From: Vibrio maritimus
Lineage (GTDB): Bacteria > Pseudomonadota > Gammaproteobacteria > Enterobacterales > Vibrionaceae
DNA length: 64,000 bases
Direction: 5' to 3'
NCBI GenBank assembly: GCA_000755425.1
Contig: BBMT01000002.1
Coordinates: 434,001-498,000, forward strand
Positions 53,377 to 64,000 of this stretch are shown here, in pieces. Each line of letters starts with the position of its first letter. Position 1 is the first letter of the stretch. The notes below the pieces were generated by a model. It did no database searches. It saw only the letters and a program-made list of their open reading frames with translations, and was not told the origin of the DNA. Position numbers and translations under genes: made by a program.

Positions 53377-53673
53377 TTAGGCTGCGTCTTCTGCATCCTG
53401 CTCTTCAACAGGCTTAACCACTTTTGGCTTTTTTTGCGTTGGCTTGCGCTTAGCACCAAGCGCGTAAAGCACTTCTTCTTTACGCTGAGCAAGGTATAGC
53501 GACAGCTCTTCTTGCTTCTCTTCATCTTCGATAAGCTTGCTTTCACCTAGCAGAGAAAACAGCTCATCCGCCATATCCAACATTTTGTCATAAGCGTCAG
53601 CTTCTGCTTTAGAGGTAAAAGTCATCTTTTCTTCTCCGTTGCGTTCCACCACGTACTTGACGATTACAGCCAT
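53377..53673 (-). CDS. yebG: YebG-family SOS-inducible protein
   Basis: 98 residues; MAVIVKYVVERNGEEKMTFTSKAEADAYDKML matches E. coli YebG as I recall it. A helical middle and a Lys/Pro- then Glu/Asp-rich tail (KKPKVVKPVEEQDAEDAA). A perfect LexA box sits just upstream, confirming SOS control. Molecular role is not known. Confidence 0.9.
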   Translation of the reverse strand: MAVIVKYVVERNGEEKMTFTSKAEADAYDKMLDMADELFSLLGESKLIEDEEKQEELSLYLAQRKEEVLYALGAKRKPTQKKPKVVKPVEEQDAEDAA

Positions 53674-53708
53674 GGTTAATCCTCTAGTTAAATTTTAAGG
53701 TTCTAATA

Positions 53709-53724
53709 CTGTCTGTTTATACAG
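53709..53724 (-). promoter_or_regulatory. LexA box of yebG
   Basis: CTGT-N8-ACAG exact core, in the context TACTGT...TATACAG, 36 bases upstream of the yebG ATG. This matches the gammaproteobacterial SOS box. Confidence 0.88.
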
Positions 53725-53795
53725 AGGGTCAAAGTTAATGTCCAGTCGAGGGCACAAAAGTGAGAGCTGTTTGCCTAATTCCTATTCGTATCGCA

Positions 53796-54706
53796 CTACG
53801 TGTTTTTGACTGAAGTTGTCGAACGCCATTGCTGGCAGAACAGGATAAAGCGCTCGAGAAGGGGACTTTGGTACTTCTCCTTATGAACCAGTAGCCAAAA
53901 GCGTCGCTTCATATCGAGCGAAACTGAGATAGACACTAAGCGACCATCATCAATGGCGCTTTGTGTCGCCAGAGTTGATAGACAAGCCAAGCCAAGGTTG
54001 GCGGATACACTGTTAATAATGGCTTCGGTGGTATTGAGCTCAAAGGCTTCATGCCAAATCTCAATCCTGGGGGCAACCGTTCGTAGGAAAAACTCCCGAG
54101 TGCCAGAACCTGGTTCTCGTAGAATCCAATCGCTATTTTCCAAATCCTCTAGGGTGACGTGCGATTTGTTAGCGAGAGGATGCTTGGGAGACACCACAAT
54201 GCACATTTCATCTTCACTAAATGGGTAGCTATCAAGCTCAGGGTGCAAGGTTTTACCTTCGACTAAGCCGATATCGAGTTGATAGTCGATGAGCTTTTGA
54301 CAAATCAAAGCGGTGTTGGAGATAAACAGCTGCTGAGACCTATGCTGATGTTCGTCGCGAAAATCGCTGAGCAGAATGGTGCGACTTGGTTGCCCACAGT
54401 GTCACTGGCACCGATACGCAGTACGCCGCGATAGCTCTGCTCATCGCCAAACAGTGATTCAATATCTCGGCTTCGACTGAGCAGCTCATCGGCAAGGGGT
54501 AGCAGTTTTTGGCCTTCTTGGTTGATGACTAAACGGTTGTTGACCCGATCAAACAGGGCGTGTCCTATCTGTTTTTCCAGCTCACTCAGCGACATGCTGA
54601 CCGCCGCTTTAGAGAGAAAAAGCGTGTCTGAAGCTGCAGTAAGCGTTTGATGCTGAGTCACCGCAACAAAGACCTTGAGCTGTTTTAACGAGATGTGTGG
54701 CTTCAT
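53796..54706 (-). CDS. LysR-family transcriptional regulator (one frameshift)
   Basis: About 303 residues after repair. The N-terminal winged HTH (KQLKVFVAVTQHQTLTAASDTLFLSKAAVSMSLSELEKQIG) is in one frame, the ligand-binding domain (DIGLVEGKTLHPELDSYPF, ILREPGSGTREFF) in another. They join near 54374 on adding one C (TTCTGC to TTCCTGC). REPGSGTREFF is frequent in CysB/YeiE-like regulators of anion or sulfur uptake. It is divergent from the TDT transporter gene, its likely target. Confidence 0.9.
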
Positions 54707-54802
54707 GTTCAGTTTATCTTAACGAGTAGATTGAATAATTGAATATATATAAACATAAGCAAGGTTTACAATCACCGCAACTGAAGAATTGAGGTGATTG
54801 TG

Positions 54803-55777
54803 ATGATTGCGAGAGTGACAAAAGCACATAACAGAGTAAAAGCGGCGCCAACTCCAATGGCAGGATTGGCACTGGGTATCGCCAGCCTTGGCTGGAGCTG
54901 GGAAAATGCGCTGCCGCTTAATCATGTTGCTCAGTGGACAGGTGCTGCAATTGCTAGCGTGTTGCTTATTATCCTTGCCTACAAATACTTGTTCCATAAT
55001 CACGTTCTGCGTCAGGAGCTTGCACACCCAGTGGTAGGCAGCGTTGCCCCAACGTTTGCTATGGCGACCATGGTGGTGTCTCACTCTGTTGGCCAATTTG
55101 CACCTAATGTCGGTGACGCACTATGGCTTGGTGCTGTGGCGCTTCACATCGTGTTCTTGGCAAGTTTTACTTACCATCGTATGCGCGATTTCGAGTTGCA
55201 CCACATGGTACCAAGTTGGTTTGTACCACCAGTCGGCATTATCGTTGCGGATGTGGCCTTCTCTGGAAATCCAGACTTAGCATGGATTGCCAACAGCGCT
55301 CTAGTATTCGGTCTTGCCGCTTACGCAGTCATGCTACCAACTATGATCTACCGTTTGGTGTTTACTCATGAAATCCCAGATGCGGCAAAACCAACCATGG
55401 CAATTATGGCAGCGCCAGCGAGCTTATCGCTTGCCGGTTACCTAACGGTTGCGTCAGAGCCATCTGCCATCATTATTGCGCTACTATTCGGTATTGGTGT
55501 GTTGATGACACTGTTCATCTACCTTGCGTTTATCAAATTGATGCGCTTGCCATTCAGCCCAGGTTACGCAGCTTTCACCTTCCCTATGGTGATCAGCGCA
55601 ACGGCGCAGTACAAACTCGCAGCTTGGATGAGCGCACAGCACGCGCCAGTTGAGATGGTGAAACAGATCACCGCGCTTGCCAATATCGAGCTAGTTGTGG
55701 CGACAATTGTTGTTAGCTACGTTGCGATTCGTTATCTCGTTGCTTATTTACCCAAACAAGCAAATATCACGGCGTAA
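54803..55777 (+). CDS. TDT/SLAC1-family anion transporter
   Basis: About 324 residues with ten membrane segments. APTPMAGLALGIASLGWSWE is the family N-terminal pore motif; PVVGSVAPTFAMATMVVS and FSPGYAAFTFPMVISATAQYK are further signatures. The ATG at 54803 is preferred since GAGGTG at 54791 is a good ribosome site for it. Family members (TehA, SLAC1, Mae1) move small anions such as sulfite, nitrate, malate or tellurite-related species; the sequence does not tell which. Control by the adjacent LysR is likely. Confidence 0.85.
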   Translation: MIARVTKAHNRVKAAPTPMAGLALGIASLGWSWENALPLNHVAQWTGAAIASVLLIILAYKYLFHNHVLRQELAHPVVGSVAPTFAMATMVVSHSVGQFAPNVGDALWLGAVALHIVFLASFTYHRMRDFELHHMVPSWFVPPVGIIVADVAFSGNPDLAWIANSALVFGLAAYAVMLPTMIYRLVFTHEIPDAAKPTMAIMAAPASLSLAGYLTVASEPSAIIIALLFGIGVLMTLFIYLAFIKLMRLPFSPGYAAFTFPMVISATAQYKLAAWMSAQHAPVEMVKQITALANIELVVATIVVSYVAIRYLVAYLPKQANITA

Positions 55778-55845
55778 AAGGTCTTAGATACACAGGGACT
55801 GTGTTAACCTTGAGGGAGGAAAACTAGCGAAAGGCGCGCCGTCAC

Positions 55846-58800
55846 GTGTTCACCGTTTACCACTCAAATCAGATAGATGTGCTTAAATCCTTATTGGTTC
55901 AGCTCATCAAATTCGACCCAATTGAAAACCCGTTTGAGAAAGAACAAATTCTCGTCCAAAGCCCAGGCATGTCTCAATGGCTGAAAATGGCGTTGGCGGA
56001 AGAGTTTGGTATTGCGGCCAACATCGACTTCCCACTTCCAGCCACTTTTATATGGGATCGCTTTGTTCAAGTTTTAGATGATGTGCCTACACGCAGTGCA
56101 TTCAACAAAGAAGCGATGACGTGGAAGATCATGCACCTTTTGCCTGAGCACTTAACTGATCCCGACTTTGCGCCGCTCGCCCAATATTTAACCGATGACC
56201 AAGATGCATCGAAACGCTACCAATTGGCGGAAAAAATCGCCGATATCTACGATGGATACTTGGTATATCGTCCAGAGTGGATAGCCTCATGGGAAGCCGG
56301 TTTACCGGTTTTTGAGCTTGAAGACGAGCAGCCGTGGCAGCCAAAACTTTGGCAAGCACTGTACGATCATACTGTGGCGCTTGGTCAGTCCCCTTATCAC
56401 CGTGCCAACCTATATGAGCATTTCATTGACGTACTCGCCAATAACCAAGATGTCAAAGCGCAGGGACTCAGCCAGCTTCCTAAGCGTTTGTTTGTGTTTG
56501 GCATTTCTTCACTTCCACCTCGTTATCTCGATGCACTGAAAGCTCTTGGTGAGCATATCGATGTTCATCTAATGTTTACCAACCCTTGTCGATTCTATTG
56601 GGGTGAGGTGCGCGATCGTAAATACCTAGCAAAACTCGCCGCCGCCAAGCGTAAGCAGCTCAATGATCTCGATGCTTTTGCTGACAGTCAGCAGTGGCAA
56701 GAAGGTGAGTGGGAGATGGCGCCGCAGCTTAAAGGCGATGTAGAAGCGAACGTAGACGACGAGCTGCATCTCTCTGAAGTGGGCAACAGCTTGCTAGCAT
56801 CGATGGGTAAACTCGGCAGGGACAACTTGTATCTATTGTCACAACTTGAATCTAACGAGATTGAAGCCTTTGTTGACGTAGATAGAGCTACTCTGCTTGG
56901 TAACCTTCAGGCGGACATTCTTAATCTAGAAGAGCATCAAGATGATACCTTGTTACTCTCATCAAGCCACAAACCGGCGATTGTCGCGGATGATACCTCG
57001 CTATCAGTGCATGTTTGTCATAGCCCGATGCGTGAGGTGGAGGTGCTGCATGACAACTTGTTGGCGATGTTTGACCGCAACCCAGATTTGAAGCCGCGTG
57101 ACATCATCGTCATGGTGGCCGACATTAATGCTTATAGCCCGGCTATTCAGGCGGTGTTCGGCAATGCCTCCGGTGAGCGTTACATACCGTTCTCTATTTC
57201 TGACCGTACTGCAGATAAAGAAAGCCCGCTGCTCAATGCCTTTAACCAGCTTTTGCAATTGCCTGACTTGCGTTGTACCAGCAGTGAAGTGCTTGAGCTG
57301 TTGGAAGTGCCAGCAATCATGGCGCGATTTGATATCAGTGAACATGAGTTTTCGCTGCTGCGTGCTTGGGTGGAAGAGGCACAGATCCGTTGGGGTATCG
57401 ATAATCAAACCGCAAGTGAGTTTGACTTACCTGAGTTTGGTCAAAACTCTTGGATGTTTGGTATTTCTCGTATGCTGGCGGGTTATGCGGTGAGCGAGCA
57501 GGCAGGCCTACTGATGGTCGGCGAAGAGAGCATTTCCCCTTACGAGCAAACGCAAGGCATGCAAGCCGAAACTGCCGGTAAGCTGGCGCAGTTTATCGAT
57601 AAGCTGGCGCATTATCGCAAGGTACTCAACCACACCATGACGATTGAGAAGTGGCAGCAAGCTATCAATCAATTGGTCGATGATTTTTTGCCGTGGATAT
57701 TGAAGGTGAGGTCGTTGTTAAATCGATACGCGATACTTTGTCGGCACTTGGTGACCAGTTATTGGATGCGCGATACGACGAGGCACTGGCGCCGCGCATC
57801 GTGCGCCAGTACTTCATTGATAAGCTTTCTGGCTCGCGCGTCAGTCAGCGCTTTTTGGCAGGACAAGTCAATTTCTGTACCTTGATGCCAATGCGCTCTA
57901 TCCCGTTCAATACCGTTTGCCTATTAGGCATGAACGATGGTGTGTACCCGCGCAGTGTGCCGCCGGAGAGTTTTGACCTCATGGTAGGGCGAACCAAGCC
58001 GGGCGATCGTTCAAGACGTGATGATGACCGTTATCTATTTCTCGAAGCGCTGCTTTCGGCGCAGCAAAGTCTCTACATCAGTTACGTCGGACGTTCCATT
58101 CAAGACAATACGGAGCGCGTGCCATCGGTGTTGGTTTCAGAGCTTTTGGAATACTGTGAGCAAAACTACTGCTTGCAAGGTGATGAAGCGCTAGACGTTG
58201 ATAGCTCGGGTGCCAAGCTCACCCAATCACTGCTGCGTGAGTACCCTATGGTGCCATTCAGCGCAGCTCACTTTGATGCCTCGAGTGCACTGCAAAGTTA
58301 CGCGGCCGAGTGGTTGCCATCGGCACAGCAAACAACGCTTGAGGCGACACAAAGCTTATCTCTGCCGTTTAACTTAGAACCCATTGCTCGAGCGCAAGGT
58401 GAAAAGGTCGAATTGGAGTTGACTGAGCTACAGCGCTTCTGGCGCTTGCCGGTGCAGTATCTGTTTAACCGTCGCCTTCAAGTCAACTTTGAGGAAAGCC
58501 TTCTCGGACTAGAAGATGAAGAGCCATTTGCGCTAAGTGGATTGGAAAGTTTTGGTCTTCGTAAATCCCTGCTGGATGCCATGATAGAGGCCAAAGGCAG
58601 ATTGAAGGCGAAAAGCTGAACGCATTTAAAGCAGAGCAAAAAGCCAAGGGTTATTTGCCTGTCAATGGGTTTGGTGAGCTGGAGTTTGCAGCCAACGTCT
58701 CGCAAACCAAGAGTTGGCAGAGGCTATTACACCGTTAGTGAGTCAAGAAGCTGAAGATGTTGAAGTCGATTTGACACTAGATATAAATGACTGTCATGTC

Positions 58801-59348
58801 GCGCTGCAAGGTTGGGTAACCGGGTGTTATCAAAGTGGTGTAGTGCGCTATCGAAGCGGTAGGCTGCGCGCTACCGACTATCTCGCCGCATGGATAGATC
58901 ATCTGCTAGTGGCGGTGGCAGGCAGGCAGAGTAAAACTCACATGCTGGCGTATGACAAAAAAGAAGGTGTCGTCCATCGCATTTATCCAGCGTTGAGCGC
59001 TGAGAATGCCAAAGACTATTTAACCCAGTTAGTCAGCCTATATCTGCAAGGTTAGATAAGCCGCTTTGCTATTTCCCTGAGACGGCGCTGGCTGGGATTG
59101 AGGCCAACTACAGCCGTGGGCAATGGACACCGAGCGATGAGAAAATGCTCAGCAAAATGGCAGGTCGCTTCCAAGGCGGTTACATGCAGATCGGTGAAGG
59201 TGACAACCCTTATATCTCTCGGGTTTGGAATGAATGGAATGAGGCACTGGCGAGTGAAGCTAAAACACTCGCGCACTTAGTATTAGAAGCGCCGCGAACC
59301 CTGAGTATCAGTGCAGAAGAGTATTACTCGGCAAGCCCAGCCGGCTAA
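55846..59348 (+). CDS. recC: Exodeoxyribonuclease V gamma chain RecC (four frameshifts)
   Basis: Subunit of RecBCD that recognises Chi and splits the duplex. Starts GTG at 55846 (MFTVYHSNQIDVLKSLL, QSPGMSQWLKMALAEEFGIAANIDFPLPATF). Breaks near 57689, 58596, 58714 and 59053 are each repaired by one base: a T in a long T run joins VDDFF to AVDIEGEVVVKSIRD; others rejoin IEGEKLNAFKAEQ, SLAEAITPL and LDKPLCYFPETAL. The last piece ends YYSASPAG at TAA 59346-59348. The repaired length is 1168 residues, normal for Vibrio RecC. Inactivated-helicase features are as in the family. recB follows after 234 bases. Confidence 0.92.
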
Positions 59349-59582
59349 AGCTACCTTCTTGAAAGAAAGCCTTTGAAAGGGAGTGGCCGCCAGTCTTAAT
59401 TATAGTGTGTAGGGAGAGTGCTGGACGGCCGGGGAGGGTCAGAGGGACCCGTATTTCTGGGCGGAATAGTAGAGTGTGAGGGTGATTAATTCCGTGAATG
59501 GGATCGCAACTTACATAGTTATTAATTATATCCGCTTGTTTTAAATTAGATTTTAAGCGTTAGATCACAGTTGAGTTCAGAC
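59349..59582. other. Structured G-rich intergenic region between recC and recB
   Basis: Two adjacent hairpins: GGCCG-CCAG / CTGG-A-CGGCC (59385-59430) and GGGTC / GACCC (59436-59450), both on a purine-rich plus strand (59411-59490). Beyond 59490 it becomes AT-rich. In E. coli ptrA lies here; vibrios lack it. No coding sequence is evident. Confidence 0.55.
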
Positions 59583-62500
59583 ATGAAGCCAAATGAGCAC
59601 TCTTCAGATAACCCATTTACAGATAGCGATGCCCAAGGTCAATGCTTGGACGGAGCGCCGCCTAAGAAGCCGACTGCGCTGAATACCATGACCTTTCCAT
59701 TGCATGGTGCTCGGCTGATTGAAGCATCCGCGGGTACGGGTAAAACCTTTACTATCGCGGGTCTCTATCTAAGACTGCTGCTCGGTCATGGCAAAGATGG
59801 TAGCGCGCATCGTCAGCCACTAACGGTTGACCAGATCTTGGTGGTGACCTTTACCGAAGCCGCGACAGCAGAACTTCGCGATCGAATTCGTACCCGTATC
59901 CATCAGGCTCGTATCGCGTTTGCTCGAGGCGAAAGTGACGATCCGGTCATTCAGCCATTGCTTTCGGAAGTAAGCGATCATCGCTATGCCACCGAAACCT
60001 TGCTTCAGGCCGAGCGCCAAATGGATGAAGCAGCGGTATACACCATTCACGGTTTCTGTCAGCGTATGCTGACCCAAAACGCATTCGAATCAGGCGCTCG
60101 TTTTAACAACGAGTTCGTGACGGATGAAAGCCGTTTAAAAGCGCAGGTTGCCGCAGATTTTTGGCGCAGTCAGTTTTATCCGTTAAACCTCGCGATGGCC
60201 TCTGAAATCCGCAAAATTTGGGCAACGCCAAGTGCGCTGCTCAGTGATATCGGGCGTTATCTGACAGGCCCTGCCATTACCTTACAAGATATTGACTCCG
60301 TAACGGATAGCGATGACCAGAGCATGGACATTGCCGCTCTGCATCAAACCAATTTAGAGAAAATAAAGACGCTAAAAGCCAACTGGTTAGCCGTTAGCGA
60401 CGATGTGGTCACTTGCATCTCACAATCTGATGTGAATAAACGCAGCTACACCAAAAAATCCCTGCCGACTTGGGTGGCAAGCATTACGGATTGGGCTCAG
60501 CAAGAGACGCTGGATTACAGTTTACCGAGCGCGCTTGAAAAATTCTCCCAAGCGGTGCTGATTGAAAAAACGCCTAAGGGCGAGCCTCCAACGATGGCAG
60601 TTTTTGCCGAGATTGAGGCCTTTCTAGCCACGCCTCCTGAGCTGAAAACCCCGCTGCTCGCAATGGCGATCAAAGCGTGTCGTCAGAGATTAGCGTTAGC
60701 CAAGCAGCAAAAGCAGTGGCTCTCTTTTGACGATCTATTGACTCAACTGAGCGCCGCTTTAGAGCTCGAATCTGGCGAGCGCTTAGCCGAAAAAATTCGC
60801 AGCCAATTTCCGGTGGCGATGATCGATGAATTCCAAGATACCGATCCACTGCAGTACCAAATTTTCAGCTCGGTGTATTTAGACAACCCTGAGTGTGGTT
60901 GGTTTATGATTGGCGACCCAAAGCAGGCGATCTATGGTTTTCGTGGCGCAGATATCTTCACCTATATCCAAGCAAGAAATCAGGTTGTTGATCATTACAC
61001 CTTAGGCACCAACTGGCGCTCCAGTGAGCGTATGGTGAGCAGCGTCAACGCGCTGTTTGAGCAGGCCGATTCACCGTTTTTGTACGACAGCGACATACCC
61101 TTTTATCCGGTTAATGCCAGCCCGAAAGCAGGCAAACGTAAGTGGCTGCAACATGGTGAGAGTCAACCTGCACTGCAGTTTTGGTTGCAAGATGCCGATG
61201 CGCCTATTGCGAAAGGGGACTATCAGCAGCATATGGCCGCTGCCACTGCCCAGCACATCAAAATGGTGCTGACAGAGTCGCAAGCTAGAAATGTCGTGTT
61301 AGCGGATGGCGATAGTGAGCATCCGGTTGAAGCGGGTGATATTGCCGTGCTGGTTCGAACCGGTAGTGAAGGGCAACTGATCAAACAAGCGCTGGCTGAG
61401 CGCGGCATTGCCAGTGTCTACCTGTCGAATCGAGACAGTGTGTTTTCCAGCCCGGTGGCAGAAGATATGCTGCGCCTGCTGCAAGCGATTTGGTATCAAG
61501 ATGATGAGCGATTGCTGAAGAGTGCGCTTGCCTCAGAGCTATTCGCGCTACCTGCCGATGTACTTGATGGCCTGAACAATGATGAGAACCTGTGGGAGCA
61601 AGTGATTGCGGAGTTTCGTGATTACCGTCAGTTGTGGCAGTCGCGAGGGGTGTTGCCAATGCTTCGCTCGGTACTGTTTAAACGTGAAATGTCGAATCGT
61701 CTATTGGCGACCGTTGGCGGTGAGCGTTTACTGACCGACTATCTACACTTGGGCGAGCTATTGCAGGCCGCTAGACAAGATGTGGAAAGTGATACTGCGC
61801 TTCTGCGCTGGTTTGCTCAGTCCATTGAAGATGCCAAGCAAGGGTTAGGCGCATCCGATGAGCACATTCAGCGTTTGGAATCGGAGCGAAATCTGGTGCA
61901 AATCATCACGATTCATAAGTCGAAAGGCCTTGAATATGACTTGGTTTACTTGCCGTTTGTGGTCAGCTACCGCGAAGCGATGGAAGCGAAGTACTATGAT
62001 GCAACAAATCAGGAATCGGTGCTGGATCTTAGAAAGTCTAAAGCCGCACTGGCTCAGGCAGACAAAGAGCGCCTAGCGGAAGACTTACGCCTTATCTATG
62101 TAGCGCTGACACGTGCCGTGTATGGCTGTTTTATCGGTATTGCGCCGCTTCGCAACGGCCGCTCCACCAAAGAGCCCACTGGTGTGCACCACAGCGCGCT
62201 GGGTTTCTTGGTGCAAAATGGCCAAGAGCTGGGCGTCAGCGAGCTAGAAACTATGCTAAACCAGTTGGCAAAATCCTGTCAGGACATCGCAATTTCTGCA
62301 CCACCAGAGCTCGATGGTGAATCGTATCGTTTGCAGTCAGCTCCTACACCTGAGCTTGAAGCAAAAACGCAGCAACATACCATTGATCGGGACTGGCGTC
62401 TGACGAGCTACTCGGCATTGGTAAAACAGAGTCACCACGGCAGCAGTGATGAGGTGTTCATTGAAGAGTCGGGTTTGGATATCGACTCTTCAGACGAGCA

Positions 62501-63313
62501 GCAGCTGGATCCACTGTTGGAGCCAGAAAAAACCATCTTCCATTTTCCAAAAGGCGCTCGTCCGGGTACCTTCCTACACACGGTATTTGAGGAAATCGAG
62601 TTTACCGAGCCTGCTGGCTCTGAGCATAATGAAAAGGTCATCGCCGAGCTGCTTGCCAAAGAGCAGTACGACGCAGAGTGGCTGCCAGTGATTACTTTGC
62701 TGGTGGATCAGGTGATGAACACGGCTCTAGATGGTGAGAATCTATATCTTCGAGATAAAAGCCCTTCGCAGCGCTTGGTGGAGATGGAGTTTCTATTGCC
62801 TATAGATGTACTTGATGCGCCTTCGCTTAATCGAGTGATTCAGCGCCACGATAGCTTATCTGCTAAGGCTCATGAGCTAGGCTTTTATACGGTTAAAGGC
62901 ATGTTGAAAGGCTTTATTGACTTGGTGTTCGAGCATCAAGGCAAGTACTACGTTCTCGACTGGAAATCGAATCACCTTGGTGAGGACAGCAACAGTTACC
63001 AGCGAGCTCAACTCGAACATGCCATGTCGACCATCGCTATGACTTACAATATCAACTCTATGCCTTGGCGCTTCATCGCTTCTTAAAAACGCGTATTTGC
63101 GATTACGATTATGAGCAGCATTTTGGCGGCGTCTATTATCTGTTCTTACGTGGCATTGAGCCGAACTCTGATGCGGGAATCTTCAATGCGCGTCCCACAA
63201 AGGCAATGATTGAAAACCTTGATGCGCTGATTTCCGGTGAGCTGAATGCCATCGAGACTGAAAACAGTGATACCAACGAAGGAAATAATCAACAAATGGG
63301 GCTTGGATTTTAA
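59583..63313 (+). CDS. recB: Exodeoxyribonuclease V beta chain RecB (one frameshift near the C-terminus)
   Basis: UvrD-type 3'-5' helicase and nuclease subunit of RecBCD. The Walker A IEASAGTGKTFTIAGLYLRLL, VVTFTEAATAELRDR, MIDEFQDTDPLQYQIF (Walker B), IGDPKQAIYGFRGADIF and TIHKSKGLEYDLVYLP are intact. The C-terminal nuclease has IDLVFEHQGKYYVLDWKSNHLG. The frame slips near 63029; one base restores DHRYDLQYQLYALALHRFL and runs to TAA 63311-63313. The repaired length is about 1243. Start at 59583; a TTG four codons upstream is possible. Confidence 0.94.
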
Positions 63314-64000
63314 TGACTGAACAGCGCGCTTTTTCCCATTGGATTTCCGATCTGGTCGATAAAAAATGTTTACGACCGCTGGATCATCAGTTCGCCAAGT
63401 TTGTTGCTTCCATTGAAACCGAGTATCCCGATGAAGTGATGTGGCTGGCGGCACTCACAAGTAGCCAGCTTGGGCAAGGCCACATTTGTGTCAACCTAGA
63501 TAGCGATTTGGTTGAGCAGGCTTTGCCACCGTTACCAAGCCTGATTGGACTCTATGGCGCCGCAGCTGCGCCGTTGGAAGATAAGGTCAATCAGGTTGAT
63601 TGGCTACAGGTAATGGAGCGTGCGTCAACGATCACTGTGTTAGCGCCTGGCACATCTTTAGAGGGTGCGGTCACGCCTCTAGTCTGGCAGCAAAAGCGGC
63701 TCTATTTACAGCGCTACTTTTATTATGAGCAAACCATCGCAGAGCGTCTGTTGTCGATGGCGACGCCGATTGAGCTGCCTAGTACTCAACTTCAGCAAGC
63801 GGCGCAGATCCTTGATCAGCTGTTTGCCCGAGAATATCACTACCTCTACTCGGCATTAGCCTCGCTCTCTAATGAACAAAACAACCAAGTGTCACGACAG
63901 CAACTAGTGTGTGACTTCTTAGACGTTGTTGATGATGGCTCGATCGACTGGGATCAGGTGGATCGCATTGTCACGTCAGCGAACTCTGCCAGTGAGCTTC
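63313..64000 (+). CDS. recD: Exodeoxyribonuclease V alpha chain RecD (N-terminal part)
   Basis: The ATG overlaps the recB stop (TAATG), giving MTEQRAFSHWISDLVDKKCLRPLDHQFAKFV. The reading frame stays open to the window edge, 229 codons. It is the RecD N-terminal region that contacts RecB; the ATPase motifs lie beyond the window. Coupled translation with recB is typical. Confidence 0.9.
   Translation, partial: MTEQRAFSHWISDLVDKKCLRPLDHQFAKFVASIETEYPDEVMWLAALTSSQLGQGHICVNLDSDLVEQALPPLPSLIGLYGAAAAPLEDKVNQVDWLQVMERASTITVLAPGTSLEGAVTPLVWQQKRLYLQRYFYYEQTIAERLLSMATPIELPSTQLQQAAQILDQLFAREYHYLYSALASLSNEQNNQVSRQQLVCDFLDVVDDGSIDWDQVDRIVTSANSASEL

Overview
The window is chromosomal DNA of a Vibrio species (Gammaproteobacteria). 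The diagnostic content is the Na+-driven polar flagellar stator pair pomA-pomB beside thiI, toxR-toxS next to htpG-adk-hemH, tandem polar-type flagellins, and a recC-recB-recD cluster with no ptrA between recC and recB. About 58 protein genes are visible. I see no tRNA, rRNA, insertion sequence, prophage, integron or CRISPR array. This is core genome, and I did not find a convincing undescribed biological system in it.

Layout. 1-3.5 kb: tail of an outer-membrane protein, then a copper module (copA plus a DUF411 protein) behind a CueR-like promoter. 3.6-8.2 kb: gltX and the isoprenoid operon xseB-ispA-dxs. 8.5-12 kb: pomAB and thiI. 12.1-17.8 kb: mltD, gloB, a YafS-like methyltransferase, rnhA, dnaQ and a TIGR03503 protein. 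18-22.2 kb: fadE, gmhA and yafJ. 22.3-26.2 kb: purM-purN and upp/uraA (purine and pyrimidine salvage). 26.4-32.2 kb: a DUF2066 protein, the DUF2069/wrbA/arsC/bepA group, and a TusA-like gene with perM. 32.2-38.2 kb: bcp, gcvR, dapA, bamC, a DUF2897 protein, an M15 peptidase, dapE and an Spx/ArsC-like gene. 38.4-41.1 kb: small proteins and the Dyp peroxidase yfeX. 41.2-45.5 kb: two flagellins, an Rdx protein and toxRS. 45.7-51.1 kb: htpG, adk, hemH and a peptide transporter. 51.4-55.8 kb: rfaH, dapD, yebG and a LysR/TDT pair. 55.8-64 kb: recC, recB and the start of recD.

The main caveat for any reader is sequence quality. Seventeen conserved genes are each broken by one or more frameshifts, 25 events in total. 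Every one is repaired by adding back a single base, after which a full-length protein of normal size appears. I read this as a deletion-type sequencing error profile, not gene decay. I annotate these genes as whole CDSs and state where the reading frame slips.

Regulatory sites readable from the sequence include a CueR-like operator with a 19-bp promoter spacer (copA), a PurR box (purM), a FadR-like site (fadE), a LexA box (yebG), sigma-28 promoters (both flagellins, probably pomAB), a sigma-32 promoter (htpG), and many intrinsic terminators. Structured, unexplained intergenic elements lie before adk, between recC and recB, before htpG and upstream of gcvR.
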